Of a stretch of 64,000 nucleotides of DNA, positions 54,461 through 64,000 are shown one piece after another. The translations under genes and the position numbers were made by a program. The notes beneath the pieces are model-generated. The model worked only from the letters and a program-made list of their open reading frames with translations, searched no databases and was not told the DNA's origin. How positions within the stretch are numbered: position 1 is the first letter of the stretch; every line of letters starts with the position of its first letter. This stretch comes from Photorhabdus khanii NC19 (GTDB lineage Bacteria > Pseudomonadota > Gammaproteobacteria > Enterobacterales > Enterobacteriaceae): positions 248,932 through 312,931 of the forward strand of contig NZ_AYSJ01000014.1 of the NCBI RefSeq assembly GCF_000517265.1, in the 5' to 3' direction.

Positions 54461-55765
54461 TCAGGCGAAAATATCCACACCTCCCCGGACTGACGCCAGT
54501 TGGTGAGGTGTTAAACGTATTGTGGATTCAGTAGCCGAATGGTTTTCTGGCGTGGTGTCAGTGTCATGACCGCCAGTTCCGCCTGAATTTTGTGAACTGG
54601 AACGTTGTTCTTGTTGCCACGGGCTGGCGTTGTCGCTGCTGACATTGCTTTGGGTAAGTTGAATTCCACTTTCTGCCAATGCATGACGAAGCCCAGGTAA
54701 CGCAGCTTCCAGGGCTGCCCGAACATGACTGTGAGCAGATGCTAAATGCAATTGCGCCTGATTGTCTTCAACAGACATACGAATTTGTAATGCACCCAGC
54801 TCTTGTGGATGCAGGCGCAGCTCTGCTTGTTGTAATCCATTGCGGTTGAACAAGATAATCTGTTGGTTTAATTGTTGCTGCCACTCTTCACTACCCAACT
54901 GCGCATTCAGCAAAGGTGTGGAGGCGCTGGATAACTGAAACTGGGCCGTCTGGTTGTGCCCTGCGGAAAGCAGAGGAGATGCGGTTACTGAGGGAGCTTG
55001 TCCGGTTTGCTGATGCTCAGCTGCTACGGCAGCGGGCTGAATTTCAGTCTGAACGGTGGTCTGGATCAACGCAGATTCACGTGAATGACTTTGAGGTGCA
55101 TTTTCATGTTGAATAGCGACGGTAGGGATCTTTGGTTTTATCTGAGGATTCTGTACTAATCCGTTTTCAGGTTTTGCTTTAAAAAGACTTTCAAAACTTT
55201 CCGTTTTTTCTTCATGTCTGGGTTGTTCCAGCATATCCGTCAAAAGATTTTTCTCTGTCGGTAATCCTGTCATCATCCATTCTTTAGTGAGAACCGGACG
55301 GTTTTTATCACTATTTTTATCACTATGTTTAATCAGTTCGGTTGGTTGTGGATTATCTTTCTGGTTTTCTGATCTGATGGTTAATTTGGATAATTGTACG
55401 GGTAAACTTGCCGCCAATTCTTCTGCTGACATGAGCTTTTCATCAACAGGAGCTGGTTGTTTGTCTGCCTCTGCTTTTACATTCAGAGGAATCAGTGAGG
55501 AGGCGATAGACTCCGCTGGAATTTCATTTGAGACAGATGATACAGATAATAATGGCGATAAACCGTTGTCTGTTTCATCCGTGATCTCTTTTCCGTCTTT
55601 GGATGACACTTTTCCCGGTTTGGTCATACCTTTCTGTGCCGGCTCGGTTTCCAGATTAAGAAACTGAGCAAAGTCAGAAGGTTGATCGGCGTCGGTGAGA
55701 GAATCACCGCGCGTTTGCTGATTTTCTGCCGGTTTCAGGTCAGCAGGCAAAAGAGTGACATTCAT
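54461..55765 (-). CDS. fliK: Flagellar hook-length control protein FliK
   Basis: A secreted molecular ruler that stops hook growth and switches FlhB. It has 434 residues (375 in E. coli). The long N-terminal part is low-complexity and rich in Gln, Ser, Pro and Lys. The C-terminal domain (about 300-390) has the conserved [19 protein letters not shown] motif. The tail is Ser/Gln/Gly-rich. It overlaps the fliJ end (TAATG). Confidence 0.95.
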   Translation of the reverse strand: MNVTLLPADLKPAENQQTRGDSLTDADQPSDFAQFLNLETEPAQKGMTKPGKVSSKDGKEITDETDNGLSPLLSVSSVSNEIPAESIASSLIPLNVKAEADKQPAPVDEKLMSAEELAASLPVQLSKLTIRSENQKDNPQPTELIKHSDKNSDKNRPVLTKEWMMTGLPTEKNLLTDMLEQPRHEEKTESFESLFKAKPENGLVQNPQIKPKIPTVAIQHENAPQSHSRESALIQTTVQTEIQPAAVAAEHQQTGQAPSVTASPLLSAGHNQTAQFQLSSASTPLLNAQLGSEEWQQQLNQQIILFNRNGLQQAELRLHPQELGALQIRMSVEDNQAQLHLASAHSHVRAALEAALPGLRHALAESGIQLTQSNVSSDNASPWQQEQRSSSQNSGGTGGHDTDTTPENHSATESTIRLTPHQLASVRGGVDIFA

Positions 55766-56208
55766 TATCCATTTCTCCGTTGTGCACTACGTTGGGCATA
55801 CTCATCCATCTGTTTTTGCTCCGTTCTGTTCTGTTGTAATCTTCGGTTGTTATCTGCCCGCTGTTGTAACGTATCAAAGGCATTGAGACGTTGTTGCTTT
55901 TCTTGCCACTGTGATAAAGCGGTCTCAAGCCGCTGTTGCCATTGATTGAGCTGTAATTTGTGTTGTTCAATCGCTTTTTCCAGCGTTTTCATGAATTGCT
56001 GGTAGTTTTGCCAGGTCGTACACGGCATACCGTTACTGAGCGTGTCGTTCAGGCGCATCCGGTACTCATCCTGATAGCCCATCAGTGTTACAAGTTGTTG
56101 CTCCATTTGTTGATGGTTCTGACGAACTTGTGCAAGGTGAGTGGCGGCTTTCTCCACCGCATGTTGTGCAAGTTCACGCAAGGTCATGAGCGGTGATTGT
56201 TGCTGCAT
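55765..56208 (-). CDS. fliJ: Flagellar export chaperone/stalk protein FliJ
   Basis: The central coiled-coil stalk of the FliI ATPase. The 147 residues equal E. coli and are almost wholly helical and Gln-rich ([20 protein letters not shown] at the start, coiled coil to about 135). It lies between fliI (44-base gap) and fliK (1-base overlap). Confidence 0.95.
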   Translation of the reverse strand: MQQQSPLMTLRELAQHAVEKAATHLAQVRQNHQQMEQQLVTLMGYQDEYRMRLNDTLSNGMPCTTWQNYQQFMKTLEKAIEQHKLQLNQWQQRLETALSQWQEKQQRLNAFDTLQQRADNNRRLQQNRTEQKQMDEYAQRSAQRRNG

Positions 56209-56252
56209 CTTATTCCTCGCTTTTTAATGGCAACATGCAGAAAATCGTTACG

Positions 56253-57617
56253 TTATATAGGTAACAACTGTTGCAGTTGAGTACAGGCCGCTTCATATTC
56301 ACTACGTTCTTCAATATCTTGCAGTAAAAATTGTGCCATGTAGGGATAAAGTTCAATCGCTTTGTCCAATAGCGGATCATTGCCCGCAGCATAGGCACCG
56401 ACGTTAATCAGATCACGGTTGCGCTGATAGCTTGCGAGCAGTTGTTTAAACTGCTGTACCCGCCGATAGTGCTGTTTATCAATTAATGATGTCATGGCGC
56501 GGCTGATAGAGGCTTCAATATCAATTGCCGGGTAGTGCCCTGATTCCGCCAGAGATCGGGAGAGCACGATGTGACCATCCAGAATCGCCCTGGCAGCATC
56601 GGCTATTGGGTCTTGCTGATCATCACCTTCGGTCAGTACGGTGTAAAACGCGGTAATCGAACCGCCGCCGTTCACGCCATTTCCTGCTCGTTCCACCAGT
56701 GTCGGCAGTTTGGCGAAAACCGAAGGTGGATAACCTTTGGTCGCCGGTGGCTCGCCAATGGCCAAGGCAATTTCACGTTGAGCCATACTGTAGCGGGTCA
56801 ATGAATCCATAATCAGTAATACATGTTTACCCCGGTCACGAAAATCTTCGGCGATCCGGGTCGCGTAGGATGCGCCTTGCATACGCAATAAAGGTGAGAT
56901 ATCGGCAGGCGCTGCGACAACCACTGAGCGGGCTAAACCGGTTGTACCAAGGATGTTTTCAATAAAGTCTTTAACTTCGCGGCCACGTTCACCGATCAAG
57001 CCAACGACGATCACATCGGCCTGTGTATAGCGCGCCATCATACCAAGAAGAACGCTTTTACCTACCCCGGAACCGGCAAACAACCCCATTCGCTGACCGC
57101 GTCCTACTGTGAGTAAGGCGTTAATCGCCCGTACTCCCACGTCCAGTACGTCACTGATCGGCGTACGTTGCAGAGGATTGATTGGCGGTGTGGTGAGTGA
57201 GGCGCGATAGCCGGTATCTGGTGACGGCAAGCCATCCAGTGGGCGGCCGGCACCATCTAAAACCCGTCCTAATAGTTCTGGGCCAAGAGGCAGCTGGCGT
57301 CCGCTACCGCAATCTTCACTGTACGGGCGGGCATAAACCCGCGCGCCGGGTACAATACCTTCCAGATCTTCAAGCGGCATCAGTAAAAGTTTTTCGCCAT
57401 TAAAACCAACGACTTCACTTTCAACCTCTTCAATATTGCCGCCATTTTGCCGTTCAATCAGGCAGGTTGCTCCCAGAGGCAGATGTAAGCCCGTTGCCTC
57501 CATGACCAGACCTGTCGCTCTGGTCAGACGGCCATAACGACGAACCGGCGAAGTCTTCTCCAATTTTTGCTCAAAAGCATCCAGTGTTGCCAGCCAGCGC
57601 CCGAGTCTTGCCGTCAT
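56253..57617 (-). CDS. fliI: Flagellum-specific ATPase FliI
   Basis: An F1-beta-like ATPase that powers substrate release at the export gate. It has 454 residues (457 in E. coli) from the ATG at 57617, which shares its A with the fliH stop (TAATG); the frame open to 57647 lacks family similarity. Walker A is AGSGVGKS, the catalytic Glu lies in [10 protein letters not shown], and Walker B is [17 protein letters not shown]. Operates as a hexamer with FliH and FliJ. Confidence 0.98.
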   Translation of the reverse strand: MTARLGRWLATLDAFEQKLEKTSPVRRYGRLTRATGLVMEATGLHLPLGATCLIERQNGGNIEEVESEVVGFNGEKLLLMPLEDLEGIVPGARVYARPYSEDCGSGRQLPLGPELLGRVLDGAGRPLDGLPSPDTGYRASLTTPPINPLQRTPISDVLDVGVRAINALLTVGRGQRMGLFAGSGVGKSVLLGMMARYTQADVIVVGLIGERGREVKDFIENILGTTGLARSVVVAAPADISPLLRMQGASYATRIAEDFRDRGKHVLLIMDSLTRYSMAQREIALAIGEPPATKGYPPSVFAKLPTLVERAGNGVNGGGSITAFYTVLTEGDDQQDPIADAARAILDGHIVLSRSLAESGHYPAIDIEASISRAMTSLIDKQHYRRVQQFKQLLASYQRNRDLINVGAYAAGNDPLLDKAIELYPYMAQFLLQDIEERSEYEAACTQLQQLLPI

Positions 57618-58321
57618 TACAATTCCCCCGGTGCTGCCAGCCGGCATAATTCATGCCAGCGCGTCGCCAGGCTGGCATCCAGATCACCTTCATCTGCACT
57701 GATTTTACAACCACCCGGATGCAGCTTGTTATCTGCCAGTAAACGCCAGCCGTGTAATGAGAGCGTATTGCCTAATTGTTGTTCAATCATTGGCATATCG
57801 CGAGAATGAACCCGCAATTGAGGTTTACCACTTAACATCGGTTCCTGTTGAATAAATTCACGGATCTGATTGAGCAGGGCAGTACCATCACAAATCGCAG
57901 GCTGACCTAAGATCTGTTTTGCAGCGGTCAGTGATAATTGCATCAAGCGGGATGCAATGATCGTGTCAAGCCCTTCCAATGAATGTTGGAAATCGGCCAG
58001 CAGATTTTGCCACTGCTCTGTGATAGGTTGCTGCTGCTGACTTGCGTCCTTTAATCCCTGTTCCATACCGGCTTCTAAGCCGGATTGGTATCCTTTTTCA
58101 TAACCTTGTGTCTGGCCTTCGGCAAATCCTTGTTCATGGCCTGCCTGCCGGGCCTGTTCTTTCAGGTTATCCAGCATTGCCGCCTGTTCAAGAATTTCAT
58201 CACGCCCGGAAGTTTCCAGTGAGTCATCAGTAGGCTCTGGTTTAACACGCAGTTTTTCCCACTGCGTGAGTTCATTGGGTTTCCAGGGTTGCCAGCCAGC
58301 ATTGTTCAACTTATCAGACAT
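57617..58321 (-). CDS. fliH: FliI regulator FliH
   Basis: A dimeric peripheral-stalk-like protein that holds FliI and docks it at FliN. It has 234 residues (228 in E. coli) from the ATG at 58321, 8 bases inside the fliG end. The central GxxxG-type repeats ([21 protein letters not shown], in part) are characteristic. The C-terminal domain resembles V/F-ATPase stalk subunits. Confidence 0.95.
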   Translation of the reverse strand: MSDKLNNAGWQPWKPNELTQWEKLRVKPEPTDDSLETSGRDEILEQAAMLDNLKEQARQAGHEQGFAEGQTQGYEKGYQSGLEAGMEQGLKDASQQQQPITEQWQNLLADFQHSLEGLDTIIASRLMQLSLTAAKQILGQPAICDGTALLNQIREFIQQEPMLSGKPQLRVHSRDMPMIEQQLGNTLSLHGWRLLADNKLHPGGCKISADEGDLDASLATRWHELCRLAAPGEL

Positions 58322-59306
58322 AGCTATCGTCGCCACCGTTCAGGATAATCTCGCCGCTTTCTGACAGACGACGAACAATAAGCAGAATGGCTTTCTGTTC
58401 GCTTTCCACTTGAGACATACGCACCGGACCACGGTTTGCCAGGTCATCGCGCAAAATCTCTGCGGCACGCTGAGACATATTGTTGAGGAAGTGATCGCGT
58501 AGTTGCTGGTTGCAGCCTTTCAGTGCAATAAGCAGGGAATCGGTAGTGATTTCCTGCAACAGGCGCTGAATACTGCGGTCATCCACATCGATAAGGTTTT
58601 CGAACAGGAACATTTCATCGATGATTTTTTGTGCCAGTTCGTTATCGTAGGCGCGCATTGCTTCGATAACATTCTCTTCCTGTTGGCTTTTCATCAGGTT
58701 GATAATTTCAGCGGCAGTACGAACACCGCCCATCTTGCTGCGCTTGAGGTTTTGACCATCTAACAGGTTATTGAGCACTTCTGTCAGTTCAGCCAGCGCG
58801 GCGGGTTGTACGCCACCGAAAGTGGCGATACGCAGCATGATGTCGTTACGCAGTTTGTCATCAAACAGCGCAAGAATATCGGCTGCCTGCCCACGATTTA
58901 AGTGAACCAAAATGGTGGCGATAATCTGTGGATGCTCTTCACGGATCATATCGGCTGCCATTTGTGGTTCCATAAAGTTGAGGGTCTCCATACCGGTAGT
59001 GGTTTCACGGGATTCGAGAATATCCTCAAGCAGACTGGAAGCGCGTTCTTCACCCAGCGCTTTAATCAACACCGAACGCAGATAATCACTGGCATTGATA
59101 CTCAGTGCCGCATACTGGCCGGAATCTTCTTCAAACTCAGCCAAGACATCGACCAGTTGCTGGTTGGAAACCTGGCGCATACCCGCCATGGTGATACTGA
59201 GTTGTTGGACTTCCCTAGAGTTCAGGTGCTTAAACACCTCGGCCGCCTGATCTTCTCCCAGGGTCATTAACATGACGGCGCTTTTTTCTGTTCCGTTCAG
59301 GCTCAT
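58314..59306 (-). CDS. fliG: Flagellar motor switch protein FliG
   Basis: The C-ring rotor protein that makes torque with MotA. The 330 residues (331 in E. coli) have an N-terminal FliF-binding part, a middle domain with [13 protein letters not shown] (the EHPQ motif for FliM) and a C-terminal charged torque helix ([20 protein letters not shown]). It overlaps fliF by 4 bases (ATGA). Confidence 0.98.
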   Translation of the reverse strand: MSLNGTEKSAVMLMTLGEDQAAEVFKHLNSREVQQLSITMAGMRQVSNQQLVDVLAEFEEDSGQYAALSINASDYLRSVLIKALGEERASSLLEDILESRETTTGMETLNFMEPQMAADMIREEHPQIIATILVHLNRGQAADILALFDDKLRNDIMLRIATFGGVQPAALAELTEVLNNLLDGQNLKRSKMGGVRTAAEIINLMKSQQEENVIEAMRAYDNELAQKIIDEMFLFENLIDVDDRSIQRLLQEITTDSLLIALKGCNQQLRDHFLNNMSQRAAEILRDDLANRGPVRMSQVESEQKAILLIVRRLSESGEIILNGGDDSYV

Positions 59307-61006
59307 TGTTCGTTACTCATCCATTGACGGATCACCAGCGCCACTACGCGAGGATCTTTTTCTGCTAATTCGCGGATACGTTGGCTTTGAATTTCGGCAC
59401 TGACCCGTTGACGTGTTAGTCTCTGGCGGGTTCTGTCATCCATTTCTGCACTGGATTCAGTCACTTGTCTTTTATGAACTTTCTGTGCGTCAAGCGCGGC
59501 TTTATCTGCGGCCCGTTTTTTGGCGAGTTGAGGAACCACCATTTTGCGCCACAGGAGCCAAGCCACCAGTATCAACAGAAGGTAGCGACCAAAATCAAAG
59601 GCTTTTTCCAGCAGAGCAGGGTTCTGCCATACCGGAATTACTTCGATATTTTCTTTGCTTTCAGTAAATGGTGTATTAACCACATTTAAACTGTCGCCAC
59701 GCTCTTTGGAAAAGCCCATGGCTTCTCTGGTCAGCGCTTCTATTTTCGCCAGTTGTTCCGGTGTCAGCGCCTGAGTTTCCGGGCCATTTTTGCCGTCGAC
59801 CGTGACATAATTGACCACAACCGCCACAGATAAGCGTTCAACACCGCCGGCTTGCTGCTGTACATGGCGAATAGTCCGGTCCACTTCGTAGTTTGTGGTT
59901 TCGTCACGGCGGTTATTGCGATTATTGTTCACCACGCGCTCGTTATTGTTACCGGCGGATGATGTTTTCTTATCGCTCTTGTCGTTTTTATTACTCTCTT
60001 TGGTATTCGGCTTATCAATCGGCGCACTTGGAGGAGGGCTGGGTTGATTGGAAAGCGCGCCAGGAATGCCACCAACCAGAGAACCACCACTTTGCTCGCT
60101 TTCACTTAACTGTTTCGAGCGAACCGCCGCCTGATTAGGTGGCTGATTAGGTTTATATTCCTCTGCGGTCTCTTCACGGCGGGAAAAATCTACCTGGGCA
60201 GTCACTTGCGCGTGAACGTTACCACGACCGACAACCGGGGTCAGAATGGCTTCAATACGGTGCTGGAAGCGATTTTCCACTTCCTGAATGTATTTCAGCT
60301 GACTGGTGTTCAGATCACGTCCGGTAGCATCCGCTTGTGTCAGAAGACGTCCGGTCTGATCAACAATGGTGACATTACCCGGAGGTAAGCCAGCGACACT
60401 GCTGGAAACCATATGGACAATGGCGTTAATTTGGCCTTCATCCAGAGAACGGCCTTGCAGTAGTCCGACCGTAACGGATGCAGAAGGGGACTTCTGTTCG
60501 CGGACAAACAGGGAAGGTTTGGGTAACGCCAGGTGAACACGGGCATTTTGCACCGGTCCCAGTGATTCAATGGTCCGTGACAACTCACCTTCCAATGCTC
60601 TTTGGTAGTTAACCTGTTCACTGAACTGGCTGATACCAAATTTCTCTTTATCAAGCAGCTCAAATCCAGCGGCACCACCTTTAGGCAACCCTTGTTGTGC
60701 CAGTCTTAGCCGTGTCTCATGGACCTGCTCGGCAGGGATCATGATAGCAGCGCCATTTTCGGCAAAACGGAACGGAATATTTAATTGGGTTAGTTGCGTG
60801 ACAATATCGCCACCATCTTTATCGCTCAGATTACTGTAGAGCACCCGATAATCGGGGCTGCGTAACCACAAGAAAAGGGCAATGACAATCGCGACGGCTG
60901 CGCTGCCTGCAACTAATAATGGTACTTTAGGATCAGCTTTTATCCGGTTAATGATAGCACTGAAACCGTTAGTTTGATTTTCAACGTCGGTTGTTGCGGC
61001 ACTCAT
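59303..61006 (-). CDS. fliF: Flagellar MS-ring protein FliF
   Basis: The membrane ring that starts basal body assembly. The 567 residues (552 in E. coli) have TM1 near 32-48, a periplasmic YscJ-like domain ([37 protein letters not shown] in parts), an Asn/Ser/Lys-rich low-complexity insert (about 300-370), TM2 near 460-480 and a cytoplasmic FliG-binding tail. First gene of the leftward fliF-fliR operon; divergent from fliE. Confidence 0.97.
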   Translation of the reverse strand: MSAATTDVENQTNGFSAIINRIKADPKVPLLVAGSAAVAIVIALFLWLRSPDYRVLYSNLSDKDGGDIVTQLTQLNIPFRFAENGAAIMIPAEQVHETRLRLAQQGLPKGGAAGFELLDKEKFGISQFSEQVNYQRALEGELSRTIESLGPVQNARVHLALPKPSLFVREQKSPSASVTVGLLQGRSLDEGQINAIVHMVSSSVAGLPPGNVTIVDQTGRLLTQADATGRDLNTSQLKYIQEVENRFQHRIEAILTPVVGRGNVHAQVTAQVDFSRREETAEEYKPNQPPNQAAVRSKQLSESEQSGGSLVGGIPGALSNQPSPPPSAPIDKPNTKESNKNDKSDKKTSSAGNNNERVVNNNRNNRRDETTNYEVDRTIRHVQQQAGGVERLSVAVVVNYVTVDGKNGPETQALTPEQLAKIEALTREAMGFSKERGDSLNVVNTPFTESKENIEVIPVWQNPALLEKAFDFGRYLLLILVAWLLWRKMVVPQLAKKRAADKAALDAQKVHKRQVTESSAEMDDRTRQRLTRQRVSAEIQSQRIRELAEKDPRVVALVIRQWMSNEQ

Positions 61007-61290
61007 AGACGATCCTTGCCTTGCTGTTCAACATGAATACTAAAAGCGTGGCGTAACAAAACAGACTCCCCATACGCAAGCGAAAAAATTTTTCCTGTTT
61101 TCAGTCTTGTCATTATTCGCTGTTCACTCATCTTTTAATGGCGCAATAAGCCCTGACTTTTTACGTTAATTACCCGCTTTAGATTGAAGGGGCTATGTTA
61201 GGGTGGCAGCGTGAAAATATGCCGTATAAAACTTTGGTTAATATGGCATTGAATTGCGTAGGGTATAAGGTGGTTTAACACGAGGTTTTT

Positions 61291-61602
61291 ATGTCAATTC
61301 AGGCAATTGAAGGAGTACTGCAACAGATGCAGGCTCAGGTATTACAGGCGGCAAGTATCGCAAAACCCATGCCATTGCAGGGGGGATTTGCCAGTCAACT
61401 GACGGCGGCGGTTGGTAAAATTAATCAGACACGTTTACATGCCACGAAACAGGCACAGGATTTTACCCTGGGGGTACCGGGTATTGAACTGAATGATGTG
61501 ATGGTGGATATGCAGAAATCCAGTATCTCCTTGCAAATGGGCGTTCAGGTGAGAAATAAGCTGGTGGCTTCTTATCAGGAAATTATGAGTATGCAGGTGT
61601 AG
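61291..61602 (+). CDS. fliE: Flagellar MS-ring/rod junction protein FliE
   Basis: Joins the MS ring to the proximal rod and is the first exported subunit. It has 103 residues (104 in E. coli), helical, with the conserved C-terminal MVDMQKSSISLQMGVQVRNK and VASYQEIMSMQV. It is transcribed alone, divergent from fliF, from a 284-bp shared promoter region. Confidence 0.96.
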   Translation: MSIQAIEGVLQQMQAQVLQAASIAKPMPLQGGFASQLTAAVGKINQTRLHATKQAQDFTLGVPGIELNDVMVDMQKSSISLQMGVQVRNKLVASYQEIMSMQV

Positions 61603-61915
61603 GAATATTAACTTATTGATAGATATTGTGATAAACCTTTTGTATTTCTTGTTTGGGGCATGAGTGGGGTATTTGGGCTAATCTTTTATTTTAGTAATGA
61701 ATTTGAACATCACTATTTTCATTCATGTCTCATAGATGTTATAAATTATTTGTGATGGAATATGACCTATTTGTGTTGCAATAACGAAGGATTGAGCACG
61801 CCAGATGACATCCTGAATATATATGTGAGTCTGGTTTGGTATTTCTTTTGTGGTAACTTTTCTCAGTTAATATCTTTTTGTCAAGAAAGTTTGCTTTTGC
61901 TGGTAGCTCGTCATC
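61603..61915. other. Gap between fliE and the insertion element
   Basis: 313 bases, AT-rich, with no clear terminator hairpin and no convincing gene; short frames on both strands lack ribosome binding sites. It ends with the target duplication GCTCGTCATC at 61906-61915. Confidence 0.5.
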
Positions 61916-63128
61916 TAGGGCGCGAGCATACTTTTGGGCACACCTATTGATGAAAACTAATGACATGATCTAATCAACATTATTTCTTGCTAGCGCCTGC
62001 ACATGACCCTGATGGAACATTTATCCGTTGTGAAAGAAACACGCTCCGAGACCAATCGTAAGTACGAGCTGATTGATGTGATTTTCCTTGTCATCAGCGC
62101 CATCATGGCGGGAGCCGAAGGCTGGCAAGACATTGAAACATACGGCAAGGCAAAAATTAAATGGCTGAAAACATATCGTCCATTTCCCACCGGAATACCC
62201 CGTCGGCATACCATTGCCAGAATACTCCGCACCATCGAGCTCGAATCCCTGCTGGAAGCCTTACTCAACTGGGTCAATGAGCAGCGTGAACAGGCGAGCA
62301 AACCCCTCATTGCCTTTGACGGTAAAGTCTTGCGCCAGGCCTACCGCCATGATGCAAAAAACGTCTTTCAGGTTGTCACCGCTTATGACACAGAGAATGG
62401 CCTGGTCTTGTGTCAAAAAGCCACGGAGCACAAAAAAGGGGAAATCGCGATGGTGCGGCAAATGCTGGATATTCTGGAACTTAAAGGCAGCATTGTGACG
62501 CTTGATGCGCTGCATTGCCAGCGTGAAACGCTGGAAAAAATCAGCGAAAAGAAAGCCCATGTTGTTGTTCAGGTTAAGAAAAATCAACCCAAATTATGGG
62601 AAGCCATTCAATCACAATTTCAAGCGGTATTTGATGCGGGTAAAGAGAAAATCGTCACTGAAATCAAGCAAACGGTTCATGGCCGTAAGGAAGAACGTGA
62701 TGTATTCCAGCTAAAGGCAGCCTTTCCCCCGGAAATAGCGAAAAAATGGCCGACAATCCGCAGCATCATTGCCGTTGAGCGTCACCGGACGAGGAATGGC
62801 AAAGGTACCGTTGATACTTCCCACTATGTGAGTTCATTCTCTCCCCGACACAAATTATTAGGACATTCCATTCGCCAACACTGGCGTATTGAGAATAGCC
62901 AACACTATATTCTTGATGTGGTTTTTAAAGAAGATGATTCACGTATCGTTCTGGACGGAGCCATTGAGAATTTGGCGTTATTCCGGCGTTTTGTTTTAAA
63001 TATGCTGAAACAATGTGATTGCGGTGCGCCAAGTCAAAGGAATAAGCTTAAAAAAGCCGGCTGGAGCGATGATTATCGGGCGAGAGTCTTCTTTGGATGA
63101 TGATTAATCAAAGTATGCTCGCGCCCTG
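61916..63128 (+). mobile_element. ISAs1-family insertion sequence, complete
   Basis: The element is about 1213 bp. Terminal inverted repeats are AGGGCGCGAGCATACTTT at 61917-61934 and its exact reverse complement at 63110-63127. It is flanked by a 10-bp direct repeat GCTCGTCATC (61906-61915 and 63129-63138), a target duplication within the size range of the ISAs1 family. One uninterrupted transposase gene fills the interior. Perfect ends and duplication suggest a recent and possibly still active insertion. Confidence 0.93.
62003..63100 (+). CDS. ISAs1-family DDE transposase
   Basis: A 365-residue transposase of the H-repeat/ISAs1 type. An N-terminal DUF4372-like part is followed by GIPRRHTIARILR. 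The DDE core shows Asp in IAFDGKVLR, Asp in IVTLDALHCQ and Glu in HWRIENSQHYILDVVF. The length is normal for the family and the frame is intact. Start could be the ATG at 62003 or 62012; neither has a good ribosome binding site, as often in transposase genes. Confidence 0.92.
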   Translation: MTLMEHLSVVKETRSETNRKYELIDVIFLVISAIMAGAEGWQDIETYGKAKIKWLKTYRPFPTGIPRRHTIARILRTIELESLLEALLNWVNEQREQASKPLIAFDGKVLRQAYRHDAKNVFQVVTAYDTENGLVLCQKATEHKKGEIAMVRQMLDILELKGSIVTLDALHCQRETLEKISEKKAHVVVQVKKNQPKLWEAIQSQFQAVFDAGKEKIVTEIKQTVHGRKEERDVFQLKAAFPPEIAKKWPTIRSIIAVERHRTRNGKGTVDTSHYVSSFSPRHKLLGHSIRQHWRIENSQHYILDVVFKEDDSRIVLDGAIENLALFRRFVLNMLKQCDCGAPSQRNKLKKAGWSDDYRARVFFG

Positions 63129-63138
63129 GCTCGTCATC

Positions 63139-64000
63139 AGCGTGAACAAACATAATAATAACAATGCAAAGCATATCACTCTTATAATTTCAATATTCTA
63201 TTATGTAGGTAAGTAAAGAGAGACTTTAATCATCAGTATTTTCTATTTAAAACCATAAAAAACATCAAATGAGTAAATAATATATTATTTTTGTTAATGA
63301 ATGTAATTTTTATAGTATTAGTTTGTTATAATTAGTTTCTTTGGTGTTGTTTATCTTAATTATATAATTTGTATTTTTTTATGACTTTTGAATTTTATGG
63401 TGTTGATAATTAATTGTTTCTAAATTGTTTTCTTGGATTTTTGGTTAAGTTAGTCTATTTTTGTTTGATTTGTACTAAAATATATAGTTATATGTAATAG
63501 TTTTCCTTTAAGTATTGATGAATATTTTTGTTCCGAAATTAATTTAATTTCGTGCGGTAGCTGTTAATATTAGTTTGTGTTTTTTATGAATTCTGCTCTA
63601 TGAGTGTTTCTGGGTTTTTTATGGATATCCATATTAACTTTGAATGTTTATGGTTTTACATAGTGAAATATTTTATAAATGTAACTTTAGCTCGATATAT
63701 TTGTATGGTTATGAATGTAGTAGATTGTTTTATAACAAATAATTATGACATCTTGTTCAATGTATTGAGTTATTGATGACCACTAATATGATATGATTTT
63801 TGATTATTAAGATACATGTTTCTTCAACAAGAGTACCAAATACCTCTTCGTTTTTTGGGGTAATTTCGACCCGTTTTATGAAAATATGGAATAATCTTTC
63901 ATACATTTTCTAAATAATTGTCATTGTACTAAATAACTTTCCATAATACCGCTACACTTTTACTGTTCCTGCTCGACTGCCCGGGAAGGGTGAAGCGGCA
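63139..64000. other. AT-rich end of the window
   Basis: After the target duplication, 862 bases with very low GC, many T-runs and no open frame of note. A small GC-richer patch at 63966-64000 (CTGCCCGGGAAGGGTG) may lead into the next gene. I see no tRNA or hairpin that I would call. Confidence 0.5.

Noticed and set aside
63139..64000. tRNA or phage attachment site at the window end
   Set aside because: No cloverleaf, no acceptor/T-loop motifs and no integrase nearby.

Overview
The window is a piece of an enterobacterial chromosome from the Morganellaceae, most probably Photorhabdus. The evidence is one contiguous chemotaxis-flagellar cluster (che, flh, flg and fli together, unlike the split E. 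coli loci), Tsr-like chemoreceptors, and a fused E1 / E2-carrier / ketosynthase operon matching bkdABC of the Photorhabdus isopropylstilbene pathway. The genus is inferred from gene content, not from a database search.

Layout. (1) 1-7125: cheW, two chemoreceptor genes, cheR, cheB, cheY and cheZ, all on the + strand. (2) 7238-8644: a LamB/ScrY-type sugar porin on the - strand, then 1.3 kb without a convincing gene. (3) 9958-15322: bkdA, bkdB and bkdC. (4) 16250-19475: flhB and flhA. (5) 19476-28284: an accessory block with a ParB/Srx-like protein, a Fic protein, a four-repeat protein and a family of fibre-shaft/beta-propeller proteins. (6) 28434-31367 (-): a J-domain protein, flgN, flgM and flgA. 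(7) 31596-41662 (+): flgB to flgL. (8) 42200-48335: a VgrG island with a DUF4123 adaptor, a PAAR protein, a putative effector, a putative immunity protein and a truncated second effector copy. A repeat-rich non-coding stretch and a cytidine-deaminase-like gene follow. (9) 50076-61006 (-): fliR to fliF, with fliE divergent at 61291. (10) 61916-63128: an intact ISAs1-family insertion with terminal inverted repeats and a 10-bp target duplication, then AT-rich DNA to the window end.

How it works together. The flg and fli genes encode the rod, hook, rings, C-ring switch, export gate and ATPase. CheW/R/B/Y/Z and the receptors control the switch. Three near-perfect sigma-28 promoters (before the first receptor, before flgM on the - strand, and before flgK) fit the usual class 3 control. 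Accessory modules sit exactly at the joints between flagellar operons (cheZ/flhB, flhA/flgN, flgL/fliR, after fliE) and leave the operons intact.

Most interesting parts: the shaft-plus-seven-bladed-propeller family at 23.2-28.3 kb, which I do not recognise as a described system; the VgrG island with its duplicated effector head; and the 48.3-49.5 kb region built from direct and inverted repeats.
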